Assembly: GCF_028009165.1 (NCBI RefSeq)
Contig: NC_079241.1
Location: forward strand, 6,572,001-6,636,000
Direction of reading: 5' to 3'
DNA length: 64,000 nt
Source of the DNA: Akanthomyces muscarius
Taxonomy: Eukaryota; Ascomycota; Sordariomycetes; Hypocreales; Cordycipitaceae
Shown piece by piece: positions 1 to 12,409 of the stretch. Position numbers and translations under genes: made by a program. Below the pieces are notes generated by a model, which worked only from the letters and a program-made list of their open reading frames with translations, was not told the origin of the DNA and did no database searches. How positions within the stretch are numbered: the first letter of the stretch is position 1; every line of letters begins with the position of its first letter.

Positions 1-440
1 TCATTGGAGATCGTGGTCGTAACTCCAGAATCGGACATTCTAGAAGGACTGCTGGAAGTAGGTGGCGTGGACGACGAAGATGGCGGCGATGGGCTGGAAG
101 TCGGCTTGGGTGTGGACGATGGCGACGCTTTGCTTATGAAGGCCTGGCTGGTAGTAGTAGCAGACGCTGGGGACGACGTAGAGTCGTCAGACGACATGAC
201 TGATGATGTTGAGGTCGCCAAGGTTGATGTCGTACTTGAACTTGACTGCCTAGTCGAAGACGATTTTGCTGCTGAAGATGAACTCGAAGAGTCTTCTGGG
301 TCTTGCGGCTTGTCGGGGCAGCTGCCGCTGGTGCAGACGTCGACGGAGCAACACCCAGCAAAGCCGTTGGAGCAGCGATACCACTGCGTATTTTTCGGGC
401 AGGCGGTAGGGTAATCTTGCGCCGCTGTCGCATCCGTCAT
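1..440 (-). CDS. Cys-rich, Ser/Thr-rich surface protein, 3' end cut by window edge
   Basis: Reading leftwards from an ATG at 440, the frame stays open to the window edge, so only the N-terminal ~146 residues are present. The first ~45 residues carry a compact cysteine module (C14, then CSNGFAGCCSVDVC and GSCPD), followed by about 100 residues made almost wholly of Ser, Thr, Pro and Ala. This order (short Cys module, then a heavily O-glycosylatable stalk) is the usual layout of fungal membrane-anchored surface or wall-sensor-like proteins, in which a single membrane helix and a cytosolic tail follow. Those parts would lie left of the edge, so the membrane anchor is inferred. There is no N-terminal signal peptide in this model, which is common for this group. 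Function unknown. Confidence 0.65.
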   Translation of the reverse strand, partial: MTDATAAQDYPTACPKNTQWYRCSNGFAGCCSVDVCTSGSCPDKPQDPEDSSSSSSAAKSSSTRQSSSSTTSTLATSTSSVMSSDDSTSSPASATTTSQAFISKASPSSTPKPTSSPSPPSSSSTPPTSSSPSRMSDSGVTTTISN

Positions 441-1670
441 GATTACGTTCTGAAACGTAGCGTGACCGGGGCAGACTCGCTTGCTGCTGGATTGTGTTGC
501 ACAAAGTGAGGAAAAAGTGAGGAGGTCGTGTAAGTGGCGTGTGGAGAGCGCCGCAGAGAGACAGAGAGTGCCAAGTCTGCTTTTGCCTATTGTCTTCACA
601 TGCTAGGCATTATATCAATCGAGAATATTGATATCAAAGGAAGGATAAGAATGAAAGAGAACGGGAGGATGTGAAGTAGGGCATCATGACGGTAAAGTAT
701 CGATCGCGCATCCCGACTGAGCGGTGGCCCGACAGTCTGGTCGACTATCCGCCTGGTCCATGCCCAGCATCCAACATGCAGGGAGAGCGGCCACTGATAC
801 TCTCCCGAGCCTTAGTGTTGATAGCCGGCATCAATCTAACCTCAATACTGCAAGCGCAAGTCTGCAGGCCGTACAGCAGGACTGCCACATGGAACGGGTC
901 GTACACGTCCAAGACCAACACGACCCTGCGCGCCATTGCCTCCAAGCGGCCATTCCGACAACCTCTCTATTTTCGGAATTGACGCGATGGAATACGAGAG
1001 TCCATTTCGAAAAGGCTGCAGAAACAAGGCTGAGCAAAAAAGAAAGAGAAACATATGCATCTTGACGTGGGGTTTCTATTTCGGAGGAGGTCGCGGATTG
1101 GCTCTCCAACTCCCTCGCGCACCACCCGCGGATCAAAACAACAAGTATTTAGCCCGCTTGGAAGTGGACGGCTGGCATCATCGGCGGTTACAGTATGCAG
1201 GGTGATACACACCGGGCGACGGGCTCAGAAGCAAGTGTCCAGAGAGGGTGTGTGGCTTGCATTAGCAGACGGGACAGCCCGCGCTGTATTCTGCCTGCCC
1301 CAGAAAAAAGACATCGCATTATGCCTTACAGATTTCAGATGGAAGGCGAGGGCCTCTCGGCCTACACCATCCCATTTGTTCTTTGGCGAGTAAACAAAAA
1401 GGCAAAAAGGCGGGCGCAGAGCCAGCACCCAGCCATCGAAGAGGGTGGTCAGCCACCAGCCGCCCGCCCGTGTTGTGAAACCTCAGCCGCGTCTTGGAAC
1501 ACGGATAGCAAATAACGAGAAACAAAAGATACATAAATTCTCAGTAAATAATGCAGATGAAACAAAAACTTCCTATCAAGGACGCCTATATCTTTTCCGT
1601 TTAATACACAATGAGTCTAACCGCTAGAAGCAACACAGCCACGTTTGCGTTTCATGACAGATACTTTTCC
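441..1670. other. Intergenic: upstream of the surface-protein gene, downstream of PUF6
   Basis: About 1.2 kb with no ATG-started coding frame that has support on either strand. It serves as the promoter side of the leftmost gene. A short inverted repeat (8-base arms 612-619 and 627-634, 7-base spacer) is the only structure I could point to. Confidence 0.6.
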
Positions 1671-3791
1671 CTACAACTTCTCCAGCAGCAGCTTGCTGCC
1701 GCTGTTTCCTACCGCCGGCTCAAACTTCTTCTTGTTGGCAGCCTTCTTCTTGCCAGCCTCCTTGTCTGCTTCCGCCGCCAGCTCCCGGGCCTCCTGGGCC
1801 GCTTTTTGCTCCGGCGTCTGCTCCTTGGCTGCCTTATCCAGGAGCTTTTTATTCTTCTTGAGTGTCTTTCTCACAGCCTCGGCGTCGCTAAAGTCGCTAG
1901 CCTCGAGCAGTGCCACCACCACAAAGGAGCTGGGGCCTGTCGCCCAGTCCACAATGTAGTCTGAAATCACAGGATATAGAATGTTTGAGAATCCCAGCGC
2001 CGGCTCGCAGGGGATAATCTTGCCCGCGGCCTTGTCGAAACGGCCGCCTTGAATGAGAGACTTGAGCATGCGGCCGCCAAATGGCGTCTTGGAGACGTGG
2101 ACCTGAGGCTGCAACTCGTCCTCCGGCACCTCCTCGTTGGGGTTGCCCTTGGCGGCCTGGGCCACCGCTTCCAAGGCGGCAGCTTTGTCGCCAGTGTTGA
2201 ACAGAAGGATATCTGCAATAAACTGGCAGCCAAACGCCGTGGCCATGAGGTCGGACGGGGCGGTAGCAATGGCTTCGAGGAGATGGGGAATAAGGGTAGC
2301 AATAAGTTCTTGGCGACGGGCATCTTCGTCCTTCTTACTCGTCGTCTTGCGAATCTCGTGAACTTCGTTAAGAAGTTCTTGCGCGAATGTGCTACCAGGA
2401 GGGAAAAGAGATTTGGACATGCCCTCGAAGAGGTACATGAAAGCCAACCTAGCATGTGGATTGTTGACGGCGCCAACAATGTTGATTACGATCTCCTCGT
2501 TCTTCTCGCCAACGAGTTCAGGGAAAATGGACTTGGCGGTAAGCTTGGTATCATCAATAACGTCGTATGCGGTAAGAATGACCAGGTGAGCATGTTGATC
2601 GCCGGCCATGGTCAAGAATGTGTCCTTGTAGCTCTTGAGCAGCTGCTTTCTGTCCTTTGCGCTGCCGTACGCAAGCATCAGGCAGACCAGTCGCGAGCCT
2701 GAGCGTGTAAATGCCAAGTTCTTGAGTAAATCGTTGGTCTCGTCGCCCTTGATCAGCTCCAAAAATTCCGTGAACTCCTCCGAGCCGGGCTCCGTGGCCA
2801 GATAGTACTGAAGCATGGCGTCGTGCAGCATGGTGAAGCCGCTCATGCGCTTCTGCACAAGTGTGTTGATCATTTCGAGCAGCGACTTCATAATGGGGCC
2901 GCGTTTGCTGGGTGTGTCGGCAAGAATTTCCTTGAGGTTGGCCGTTACAACCTTGTCCTTGGTCAGCTCCTTGAGGGTGAATTCAGGGCCGTACCACTCG
3001 CGGAGCAGGTAAGCCTTTTGTTCCTTGGTCGCAACAGTACGGTAGATGTCGTCCAGAATCCACGAGGCTTCGGAATGGTTGATCAATTTGCGGACTCGGC
3101 CGTAAAAGTTGGGAATGATGAGGTCACGGATCTCGTCGTCGTTCTGCACCATGAGCTTGCCGATAAGGAACTTGGCGTAACGGCTCTCGGCCAATTGTGC
3201 GTAGCTACCCTCGAGTTCGCGGGCAATCAGTTTGCGCTGCTCGGTAGTGGCATACTTGATGGCGGTCTGGACTGCGCGGACAGCATCGTGCTTGAGGACA
3301 AAGTCCTTCATGCGGCCGGTAATGATGGTGAAGAGTTCGGCAACGAGTTCCTGGCGCTCCTCCTTGGGGACGTGAGACTTTCGGCGCAGTCGCTCCCAAA
3401 TCTTTTTCGTGCGCTGGACTTCGTCGGCAAGGGGCTTAGCGGCCTTGCGCTCGGCTGCAAGCTGCTTCTGTTTGGCGTGCGCTTCGCGAGAGCTTTGGCC
3501 TGAAATCCATATTAGCCAGAGTTCCTAAGTCCAATCCATTGTGTCCCGCATACCTGGCTCAAACGTCTTTTGGTAGCCTTTAATCGAAGGCTTGCCCTCC
3601 TTCTTGTTATCGAGCTGGACGCCGCCGTCGTCAGAATCGGAAAAGTCTTCAGAATCGTCCGAGCCTTGATCGACTGGCGCAGCCTTTTTGTTTCCGTCAA
3701 GACGGGCCTTTTTGGCCACGGCGCTGGGCTTCCCCTTATCTCCCATTGTAGCCTTCCTCTTGCTACCCACGGCAGAAGATTTGGTAGCCAT
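1671..3791 (-). CDS. PUF6: Pumilio-family ribosome biogenesis protein Puf6
   Basis: Two exons, 3791-3554 and 3499-1671, with a 54-nt intron (GTATGC..TTTCAG) that joins ...EPG and QSSREAH... in frame; predicted 688 aa, close to yeast Puf6. The N terminus is basic and acidic (nuclear/nucleolar style, with an Asp/Ser-rich acidic patch near residues 45-60). The body matches the Puf6/Penguin type of PUM repeats (for example the KYATTEQRKLIARELEGSY and KFLIGKLMVQND repeats) followed by the CPL region, and the C terminus is Lys/Glu rich. In yeast Puf6 works in 60S assembly and in translational repression of ASH1 mRNA. The start ATG at 3791 (MATKSSAVG) is chosen because the frame upstream lacks a better ATG. 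It is divergent from GIR2. Confidence 0.92.
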
Positions 3792-4560
3792 TTTCCGATA
3801 TGATTGCTTTTCTTGGAAATTGTTATGAGAAAAGCAGGTCTGGCGAAGCAGAATGGACTTTTTACAGCGGACCCAACGTCTGCACCAAAAAGTTGCAAGC
3901 CTTCTTCTGCGCTTTCCGCTTTCCAAATTTTTTGCAATCTGCCAGGCGGTGAAGCAGCACTAAGCCTAAATGGATGCACCAGACCCCGCGCTACAGGATG
4001 CACTATTAGGCGGATGCCAATGAGAGCGCGATTGTGAATGAAGCAACCAGGAAGGATATTTTATTTTTGAGACAGATGAGAAACAGCAGATTATAAAAGA
4101 GACATCATCAAAGAAATTAACTTCTAGTTTTAAATCAATTTTCCCCGGCAATATGCTTCTCTTTCCACACTAAAGCGGTGGCTCTGTCCGTCACTAATAA
4201 CTGCCTGGACGCCGTCTCGCTGTTAGCCTTCTGAACCGTCTAATTATGCTGCTATGGCTGACAGTTGATTTCTGACCGCTTGCTCGGCCAGAAACTGCGT
4301 TGGGCACAATTTTAAGTCGCCCTCTACTTTGTCTTAGAGTATAGTGTCCGGGATCATTGTTAGAGAAATAAAGGCCACCAGAATACTACTCTGGTGGCAC
4401 TTATACTGTCAAGTTAGTAAGCAGCATGTTGTAGTCCTGAACTCCAGCGGCGCAACGCGACGCTAGCCTACCTACCCACTCCAGGCCTTGCGATAGAGGG
4501 GCAGTCTCTCTTTGACAGCTTGAAGTGCCTATTGTCGGTTAGGTTACCAGGTTCAACATC
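3792..4560. promoter_or_regulatory. Divergent promoter region PUF6 / GIR2 with a perfect hairpin
   Basis: About 770 bp between two start codons facing outward, so both promoters must lie here. It contains a perfect inverted repeat with 9-base arms (GCCACCAGA at 4374-4382, TCTGGTGGC at 4390-4398, 7-base spacer). No coding frame is supported. Confidence 0.6.
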
Positions 4561-5314
4561 ATGGGTCGTGAAGAGCAGGTTGAGGAGCGAGAAGTTCTCG
4601 ACTCCATTTTCCCAGAAGAAATCACAGGTACGGCGTCCACCCGTGACAGTGTGCCCCTCCCTTGAAGAGATCCTAACTCGCTGTGCAGATGTCTCGGAGA
4701 CAGAATTCAGAATATCCATCGCCCTGGACATCCCCGACTACCCCGAAGATGAGGAGCCTCCGAAATTCCTCCTCTCCGTCCGCTACCCGGCAGAGTACCC
4801 GGATGTAGCCCCCGACCTCGAGATCATGGCCGCGGCCGATGGCGGCGCCACCGAGCACTTTGACACGGGCGACGACCGTGAGCACCTGCTCGCCAGCGTC
4901 CAGGAGACGATCCAAGAAAACATGGGCATGGCCATGGTCTTCACCATCGTGTCCGCCCTCAAGGACGCCGCGGAGCAGCTGGTGCAGGAGCGCAAGGACG
5001 CCGTGGCGCAGGCCGACGAGGAGCGGCGCGCGGCCGTCGAGCAGGAGGAGAACAAAAAGTTTCAGGGCACGCCCGTGAACCCGGAGACGTTCCTCAAGTG
5101 GCGCGAGGGCTTCCTCCAGGAGATGGAGGAGGAGCGCGTGCGCGAGGAGGAGGAGAGGCTGGCGGAGCTGAAAAAGGCAAAGATCAAGGAGCCGGTCAAG
5201 CTCTCGGGACGCCAGCTGTGGGAGCGCGGCCTGGTGGGCAAGGTTGACGAGGGCGACGAGGACGAGGATGCACCTGTGGAAGGAATGGAAAAGCTCGCTG
5301 TCGAGGCGGCATAG
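4561..5314 (+). CDS. GIR2: RWD-domain protein Gir2 / RWDD1 family
   Basis: Two exons, 4561-4627 and 4689-5314, with a 61-nt intron (GTACGG..TGTGCAG); 230 aa. Exon 1 gives MGREEQVEEREVLDSIFPEE, the start of an RWD domain, which continues in exon 2 (SIALDIPDY, the YPAEYPDVAP motif, to about residue 125). After this comes a long charged coiled-coil (RKDAVAQADEERRAAVEQEE and following) and a C-terminal LSGRQLWERGL segment conserved in the family. Yeast Gir2 binds Gcn1 and the GTPase Rbg2 and tunes Gcn2 activation and translation. The continuous frame upstream of exon 2 has no sensible ATG, so the spliced start is preferred. Confidence 0.9.
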
Positions 5315-5577
5315 ATAAAGTCCAAGAAATGAAATCAGTAAAAATTGTAAAATACTAGTTGACGCTTCATAACTCTCAGCTACACGACATGCCGCACGCG
5401 TAAAGAGATATACGCTTCTTCGGTCTGTGACCTCTATATTCATGCCTATCATTAAATCCAAGTGTTATATCATCATGCGAGGCTGCCTCAACGCCGTCTA
5501 AATGCGCAATCAAGTCCTTCGTTGTCCTTTTGTGTATCCCAGTCCTTCATTTTCGTGTGTCCAATCTCTCTCATGCT

Positions 5578-6696
5578 TTAGTCCTCCATTTCCTCGTCCT
5601 CATCATCATCCTCGTCCTCATCGCTGGCGACGTCCCACTCGTCCTCGCCCTCCTCGGGCTCGCCAATCTCCTTATTAATGCTGAGAACGAGCTCGACGGC
5701 GTGCTCGCCCAGTCTTTCGTCCTCGTACTCCTGGACGTCGAAGAGTTTCAGGCACTGGGCCAGCCAGCGTCGCGACGACTTCCAGGTAATCGTAAGATCC
5801 TCCGAAGGGTCGGCACCGTTTGCACTGCCCTTGGCATCGCGGAACTTCTCGCCGGCCAGGTACAGCGCCCAGCCACCGAGATACCAAGCCTCGATGCTCT
5901 CGTCGTCGTCGGTGACGAGACGCTCGAGAACCACGAGCGCATCCTCCATCATTTCCGTCTCGAGAAGCAGACGGGCCAGCGCAATGCGGGTCGGGAAGTC
6001 GGGCACAGCGGGGTCTTCGGGGGCGAGGTCCTGCCAAAGCTCCAGGCTGCGTTTGAGGGCAGTACGGGCTTCGTCGTTGCGCTCCTGTGAGATGCGCACA
6101 TTGGCGACCGTCTGCCACGTCTCGGACGAGCCGGGCGCAATCATCATGGCCTCTGTGACGAGCGCCTCGCAGCGCTGCTCGGCATCCTCTTCCCACGACA
6201 GATCTGTCATGTAAACTTCGGCGACGGCGCAGAGCACTCCGCCGAGCTTCTTTTGCTTCTCTTGGTATGCGGCCTTCTGCTCGGGAGTCTTGTTGCTGAC
6301 GGCGTCGAGGGTCTGAATCTGTTTGCGGAGCGCCGCGGCGCCGCGATCGAACCACTTGACAGTGTCCTGGCCGCCCTCTTCGCTGAGCTCGGCGAGGAAC
6401 AGAAACTTTTCGGGACCGCCACCGACCTTTTCGTCCATTTCGCCATCCTTGTCAATGTTGGCGGCGCGCTCAAAAAATGAGCGGGCTTCCTCCACTTCGC
6501 CGTCTTCAATGTGTAGCAGAGCAAGGAGGTTGACGGCTCGGAGCTCGAAATCGCCGCCTTCGCCAGTCGTCGTCAAGGCCTTGTCGGCGAGGCCAATCGC
6601 TTCCTCAATGTTGCCGACTTCGAATAGGGTCTCGGCGTCGTCTAGAAGGGCGCCCGGATCGGACTTTTCCTTCTTTTCGGGTCGACTCGGCGCCAT
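5578..6696 (-). CDS. ACL4: TPR chaperone of ribosomal protein L4 (Acl4-like)
   Basis: Single exon, 372 aa from ATG 6696 (MAPSRPEKKEKSDPG). The frame stays open upstream, but the ATG at 6696 gives the expected family start. The protein is built of tetratricopeptide-type helices (ALLDDAETLFEVGNIEEAI, AVNLLALLHIEDGEVEEAR, TRIALARLLLETEMMEDA) and ends in a strongly acidic tail (DVASDEDEDDDEDEEMED). This matches yeast Acl4, which captures newly made uL4 and escorts it to the pre-60S particle. Its neighbours PUF6, GIR2 and NSA2 also serve ribosomes, but there is no operon in fungi and the order may be chance. Confidence 0.85.
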   Translation of the reverse strand: MAPSRPEKKEKSDPGALLDDAETLFEVGNIEEAIGLADKALTTTGEGGDFELRAVNLLALLHIEDGEVEEARSFFERAANIDKDGEMDEKVGGGPEKFLFLAELSEEGGQDTVKWFDRGAAALRKQIQTLDAVSNKTPEQKAAYQEKQKKLGGVLCAVAEVYMTDLSWEEDAEQRCEALVTEAMMIAPGSSETWQTVANVRISQERNDEARTALKRSLELWQDLAPEDPAVPDFPTRIALARLLLETEMMEDALVVLERLVTDDDESIEAWYLGGWALYLAGEKFRDAKGSANGADPSEDLTITWKSSRRWLAQCLKLFDVQEYEDERLGEHAVELVLSINKEIGEPEEGEDEWDVASDEDEDDDEDEEMED

Positions 6697-6980
6697 TTTG
6701 AAAGAGAGCTTTTGTGAGGAAAGAAAACGTGTTTGCGCAAAAGAAAAGAGTCGAGCTTGGCCTGGTCCCCTCAGTTGGAACATTGGGCCTAAAATTTTTG
6801 GCTGGTGCTAATCGATAAGCGGACCTGCACCACAACGGTCGCGGGGCTTCTTCAGTCACCCATCCCATTCCAACAAGCCGGCCGAACCGAGGTACAAATT
6901 ACTGGAATAATATAACAATTCTCTTGTTGATCTCTTCATTACGTCTAAACCGAAATCCCAAAATCTGCTCAACCGTCACC

Positions 6981-7725
6981 ATGTTCACCGGCATCGTTGA
7001 AGATATTGGCTGTATGACCCCTCATGTACAAGCATTATTGGCGCATGACTAACTGCGATCGAGTGATTACACGTCTGGATAGAGATGCCGCCACTGGAAG
7101 CGCCGAGATGACAATTACCATCGCGCCTGGTTCGTCCCTTCTCAAAGACTGCCGCGATGGTGACTCTATTGCCGTGAACGGCGTCTGTTTGACCGTCACA
7201 TCGTTCAAGGACAACCACTTTGAAGTCGGAGTTGCACCCGAGACCCTACGCATCACCAACCTGGGCGGGCTGTCCGAGAATAGCCGTGTGAATCTGGAGC
7301 CTGCTGTCCGCGCCGATACACGCATGGGCGGCCATTTTGTGCAAGGACACGTCGATACCATTGCCGAGATTCTGCTCGCCGAACAAGATGGCAACGCCAT
7401 TACCTTTCGCTTCCAGCCTAAGAACCGCGATATGCTGCGCTACATTGTCTACAAGGGCTTCATTGCCATTGACGGTACCAGCTTGACCGTGACGCAGGTC
7501 AACGACAAGGAAGGCTGGTTCCAGATTATGCTCATCTCCTACTCGCAAGAAAAAGTTGTGCTTAGCGGGAAGACTGCGGGTGACAGTGTCAACATTGAGG
7601 TCGACATGATGGCCAAGTATGCTGAAAAGTCACTTGCTGGTATTCTGGGCTCTGGCGACGGCGAATCCATCCCGCTGCTGGAGAAAATTGTCGAGAAAAT
7701 TATTGCCAACAAGCTGAAGCAATAG
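6981..7725 (+). CDS. RIB5: Riboflavin synthase (alpha chain)
   Basis: Two exons, 6981-7011 and 7064-7725, intron of 52 nt (GTATGACC, CTAAC branch, GATCGAG acceptor); 230 aa, the usual length. It starts MFTGIVEDIG, the hallmark N terminus, and has the two tandem lumazine-binding barrels, with IAVNGVCLTVT in the first and IAIDGTSLTVT in the second, plus MGGHFVQGHVDT at the domain junction. The enzyme dismutates two 6,7-dimethyl-8-ribityllumazine molecules to riboflavin and the pyrimidine precursor, the last step of vitamin B2 synthesis, in the cytosol as a trimer. The unspliced frame lacks the conserved start, so the intron is required. Confidence 0.96.
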
Positions 7726-8206
7726 ATCGAGGCAAGGATACTCAAATTGGCATTTTTAGCATTGACTGTACAATAGCATGAATCAAAGTACCAATCTTAT
7801 TCACGTGTTAGGTAGTTACACTTCGTGCTCCATTTAACGGTAGTAACTACGATGCACGACCTCAACAACATCAACAAAAGAAAATGTAGAAGAATACATG
7901 GGGCAATATATATAAATAGAATAGCGCGGAGCCACTGTTCGCTATTATTATAACCCTATAATTTGCCAGCGATTTTCTTTCACCAGTGCTGCGTGACAGC
8001 TTGCCATGAGTATTTCACGTGCTTGCGCGTGCACCTGGCGCTACAGAAGGTTCCACACGCGTCCTTCCACAACTATCAACCGTGAATCGCGCTGGTCGCT
8101 ATGCTCAACTCCATAGGGAAGGCGAAACCTTTGCTCATAATTTTGGTTACATGATGGATGTTAAGCTTGCTGCAGAGATCTTTGAAACACGCTCCAAGCC
8201 GACACG
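7726..8206. other. Intergenic RIB5 / MUS81
   Basis: About 480 bp holding the RIB5 3' region and MUS81 promoter. A TATA-like stretch (tatatataaatag) lies near 7906-7920, about 290 bp before the MUS81 ATG, too far to assign with confidence. Confidence 0.5.
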
Positions 8207-9946
8207 ATGGACGAGGACTGTGCCAATCCCCAGCTTCTTGCCTGGGTCAAAGAATGGCTCGACCTAGCCAGGGAGCGCAACTCGAAAGGAATTACGACAT
8301 ATAAGCGCGCATATGATGCTCTGAAAGCATGCCCTCTCACATTTCAGCACCCTTCTGAGCTTCAGCAGCTCAAGGGCTTTGGCCCGAAGCTGTGCGATCG
8401 GCTGGAGGAGAACCTCAAGAAGCATTGCCAGGAAAATGGCCTGCCGATGCCAGAACATCCACGACTGAAAAAGCAGCGCGAAAAAGAAGCAGAAGGCGAC
8501 GCACCGCAGGAAGGTGGGAAAACCAAGAAGAAGCGCCAACCAAAAGCATACGTGCCGACTCTTCGTTCCGGCCCTTATGCCCTAATTATAGCACTCGCCA
8601 CTCTCCCAGAGGACGTCTCAACGGGCCTCACCAAGACGGAGCTCATCGAAATCGCACAGCCACATTGTGATGCATCGTTTAGTGCTCCAAGTGACCCGAC
8701 AAAATTCTACACGGCATGGAGCTCGATGAAGACGTTGCTGCAAAAGGAAATGGTTTATGAGCGCGGCCGACCTCTTCGTCGCTATGCACTCACAGACGAA
8801 GGCTGGGAAGTCGCAAAACGCATCAAACGCGCGAATGGAATGCAGACTGAAGAGTCTGGAAGCAACAGCATCACAGGGAATATCCCAGCGCTACCGCCTC
8901 CTGCAGAGCGGACTCCGTCACTGTCGCCAGAACTGGCCATCATTTCCGAAGCGCAACGCCTTGTCCGCGACACTGTAGCAGATGGCCCGCAAGTAGCAGC
9001 CGACGACAGCTCCATCCCCAAGTTCACGCCTGTCCGGCTCGCACCCGGTTCCTTCACCGTACACTTGCTTCTCGACGTGCGCGAGGTCCGCGCCAAGACG
9101 GACCGCGACTACATGCAGGAAGAGCTCGCCAAGCAGGGCGTCAAGGCCCTCATGCGCAACCTCGAGGTCGGCGACGCCCAGTGGATCGCCAAGTGCCACG
9201 ACCCATCGCTGCTCGCCCGCCACGGCGCCGAGGGCGACGAGATTGTCCTCGACTGGATCGTGGAACGCAAGCGCCTCGACGACCTGATTGGCAGCATCAA
9301 GGACGGCCGCTTCCACGAGCAAAAGTTTCGCCTCAAGCGCTCCGGCGCCACCCGCGTCGTCTACATCATCGAGGAGATTGCCATGGACGCCGCCTCGTAC
9401 AGCCGCTACGAGGAGGCCGTGCAGTCGGCCATTGCGTCGACGCAGGTCGTCAACGGGTACTTTGTCAAGCGCACCGCGAAAATGGACGACACGATTAAAT
9501 ATCTGGCGCGCATGACGCAGATGCTCAAGTCCAAGTACGAGCGCAAGCCCTTGCACGTCATCCCGACAACGGTGCTCACGGCGCAAAACTACATGCCCCT
9601 CCTCACGCACCTACGGGAGACGGAGCCAGAGACCAGCTACTACATTACGTACGCGGCCTTTGCGTCGCTGGCGTCCAAGTCGGAGACGATGACGCTCAAA
9701 GACGTCTTTCTCAAGATGCTCATGACGACGCGCCGCGTGACGGGCGAGCGCGCGCTCGAGATCCAGCGCAAGTGGAAGACGCCCCACGAGCTTGTCGATG
9801 CGTACCGCCGCTGCGGCCCGGGCGAGGCGGGCAGGAAGCGAAAGGCCGACCTGGTCTTTGCGGAGCTGGGCCACCTCGTGGGCAAGAAGAAGTTTAGCAA
9901 GAACCTGAGCCAGTGCATTGCTGAAATTTGGGGCGACTACGCTTGA
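8207..9946 (+). CDS. MUS81: Structure-specific endonuclease subunit Mus81
   Basis: Single exon, 579 aa, ATG at 8207 (MDEDCANPQLLAWVKEWL). An N-terminal helix-hairpin-helix region (residues ~1-75, including LKGFGPKLCDRLEENL) is followed by a linker with a basic stretch, a winged-helix part (TKTELIEIA) and the XPF-type nuclease domain. The catalytic VERK motif is intact: E353-R354-K355 with D359, and the preceding GD at 322-323. A C-terminal helix-hairpin-helix region (TRRVTGERALEIQRKWKTP) completes the family layout. With an Eme1/Mms4 partner, Mus81 cleaves 3' flaps, replication forks and Holliday junctions in the nucleus. The partner is not in this window. Confidence 0.95.
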   Translation: MDEDCANPQLLAWVKEWLDLARERNSKGITTYKRAYDALKACPLTFQHPSELQQLKGFGPKLCDRLEENLKKHCQENGLPMPEHPRLKKQREKEAEGDAPQEGGKTKKKRQPKAYVPTLRSGPYALIIALATLPEDVSTGLTKTELIEIAQPHCDASFSAPSDPTKFYTAWSSMKTLLQKEMVYERGRPLRRYALTDEGWEVAKRIKRANGMQTEESGSNSITGNIPALPPPAERTPSLSPELAIISEAQRLVRDTVADGPQVAADDSSIPKFTPVRLAPGSFTVHLLLDVREVRAKTDRDYMQEELAKQGVKALMRNLEVGDAQWIAKCHDPSLLARHGAEGDEIVLDWIVERKRLDDLIGSIKDGRFHEQKFRLKRSGATRVVYIIEEIAMDAASYSRYEEAVQSAIASTQVVNGYFVKRTAKMDDTIKYLARMTQMLKSKYERKPLHVIPTTVLTAQNYMPLLTHLRETEPETSYYITYAAFASLASKSETMTLKDVFLKMLMTTRRVTGERALEIQRKWKTPHELVDAYRRCGPGEAGRKRKADLVFAELGHLVGKKKFSKNLSQCIAEIWGDYA

Positions 9947-10346
9947 TAAGATGAGCTCACGACGAAACGAACCCTGCTACGCAACCGTTGCAACAGCAGA
10001 ATCACAAAGAGTGTGGGGAGCAGCACATGTACGCGGAATGGAAACTGCATGTAACAAGCATGTATACTCTAAATCTTCTACCACGCCACATACCGCACCT
10101 GTTGTGCTTAGTCCCATGCCAACAAGATGTCATAAATAAATAAAAATCATCATCCATGCGCCTCTAGTTTTTATACCCTTTGATGTTTCCCGTACTGCGA
10201 GCCAGGGCCACTCCGTCATGCGTGTTTGCTCGGAATGGGGTCGCAACAATATAAGAATCCCTCATCACTTTTTTTATTTTGTAAACCGGAAATGATGCGT
10301 AATTTTCATAAACCAAAATAAAGATCCGCCATCTTGAAGACGGCGC
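9947..10346. other. Convergent 3' region MUS81 / HMT1
   Basis: 400 bp between two gene ends. It is AT-rich around 10130-10150 (ataaataaataaaaa), a plausible 3'-end processing signal for MUS81. No gene seen. Confidence 0.5.
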
Positions 10347-11692
<1,346 letters not shown>

Positions 11693-12409
11693 TTTGGTGG
11701 GATTGTAGGGGGGGAATTTGCAGAAACTGAGAACGATATATCGATACAGCAAAAATAAAGCACAAAGTCCCGGGGAGAAACTTTCAACGGACACAACGAT
11801 ACAACGGCGGGGTGCTGATGCAGGATGGTATGTTTGCGGGCAGAAAATAATTTCGAGGTCACCGCCTGGGCGAAAGGTGCTGGGCAGCACAAGACCCCAC
11901 CTCGGCCTGCCCCGCCTCAGGTGCCGATTCGGGTAGCTGTCCTTTTTCTATGTTTTGCGTTTTCTGCTGTCTTTTCTTTTTCATGTGTACGTTTTGATAT
12001 ATTCTGCTTTTTCTCTTTTTCTGCAGACAGTTTTCCTCATTTTTTTATCATTCCAATTCGTCTTGCTTGGCTGCTTTGCTTATTTGCTTATTTGCTTGTT
12101 GTCTCCATCAACGATATTTTTTCACATGGCGATTCAGGGACTTTTTTCTGGCCGGCCACGCCGCACGCTAATAAGTGGTTCCTCAGGTACAATAGGTACA
12201 CACCAGTCTCACAATTGTGAGATGTGCTCTTTGCGTAATTCGGTAGATTTTACTAGTATTTTATCTAACATTGATTGGTCATATCATGGCCATTTGCGAG
12301 CTTCTGCTCTTCAAACCAGCCTAAGCAAACACCCAAACGCCAGTACATGCAATCAAATAAAACAGTCCGTCCATCTTTTCCTCCGATGTAGCTTTATACG
12401 TCTTGAACT
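11693..12409. other. Intergenic: HMT1 promoter and NSA2 3' flank
   Basis: About 720 bp. A pyrimidine-rich, T-heavy stretch lies at about 11938-12130. No supported coding frame. Confidence 0.5.

Noticed and set aside
1645..1964. + strand frames at the 3' end of PUF6
   Set aside because: Both are complements of the Lys/Glu-rich C terminus of PUF6.
4673..5461. 262-codon minus-strand frame over GIR2
   Set aside because: Antisense shadow of the charged coiled-coil region.
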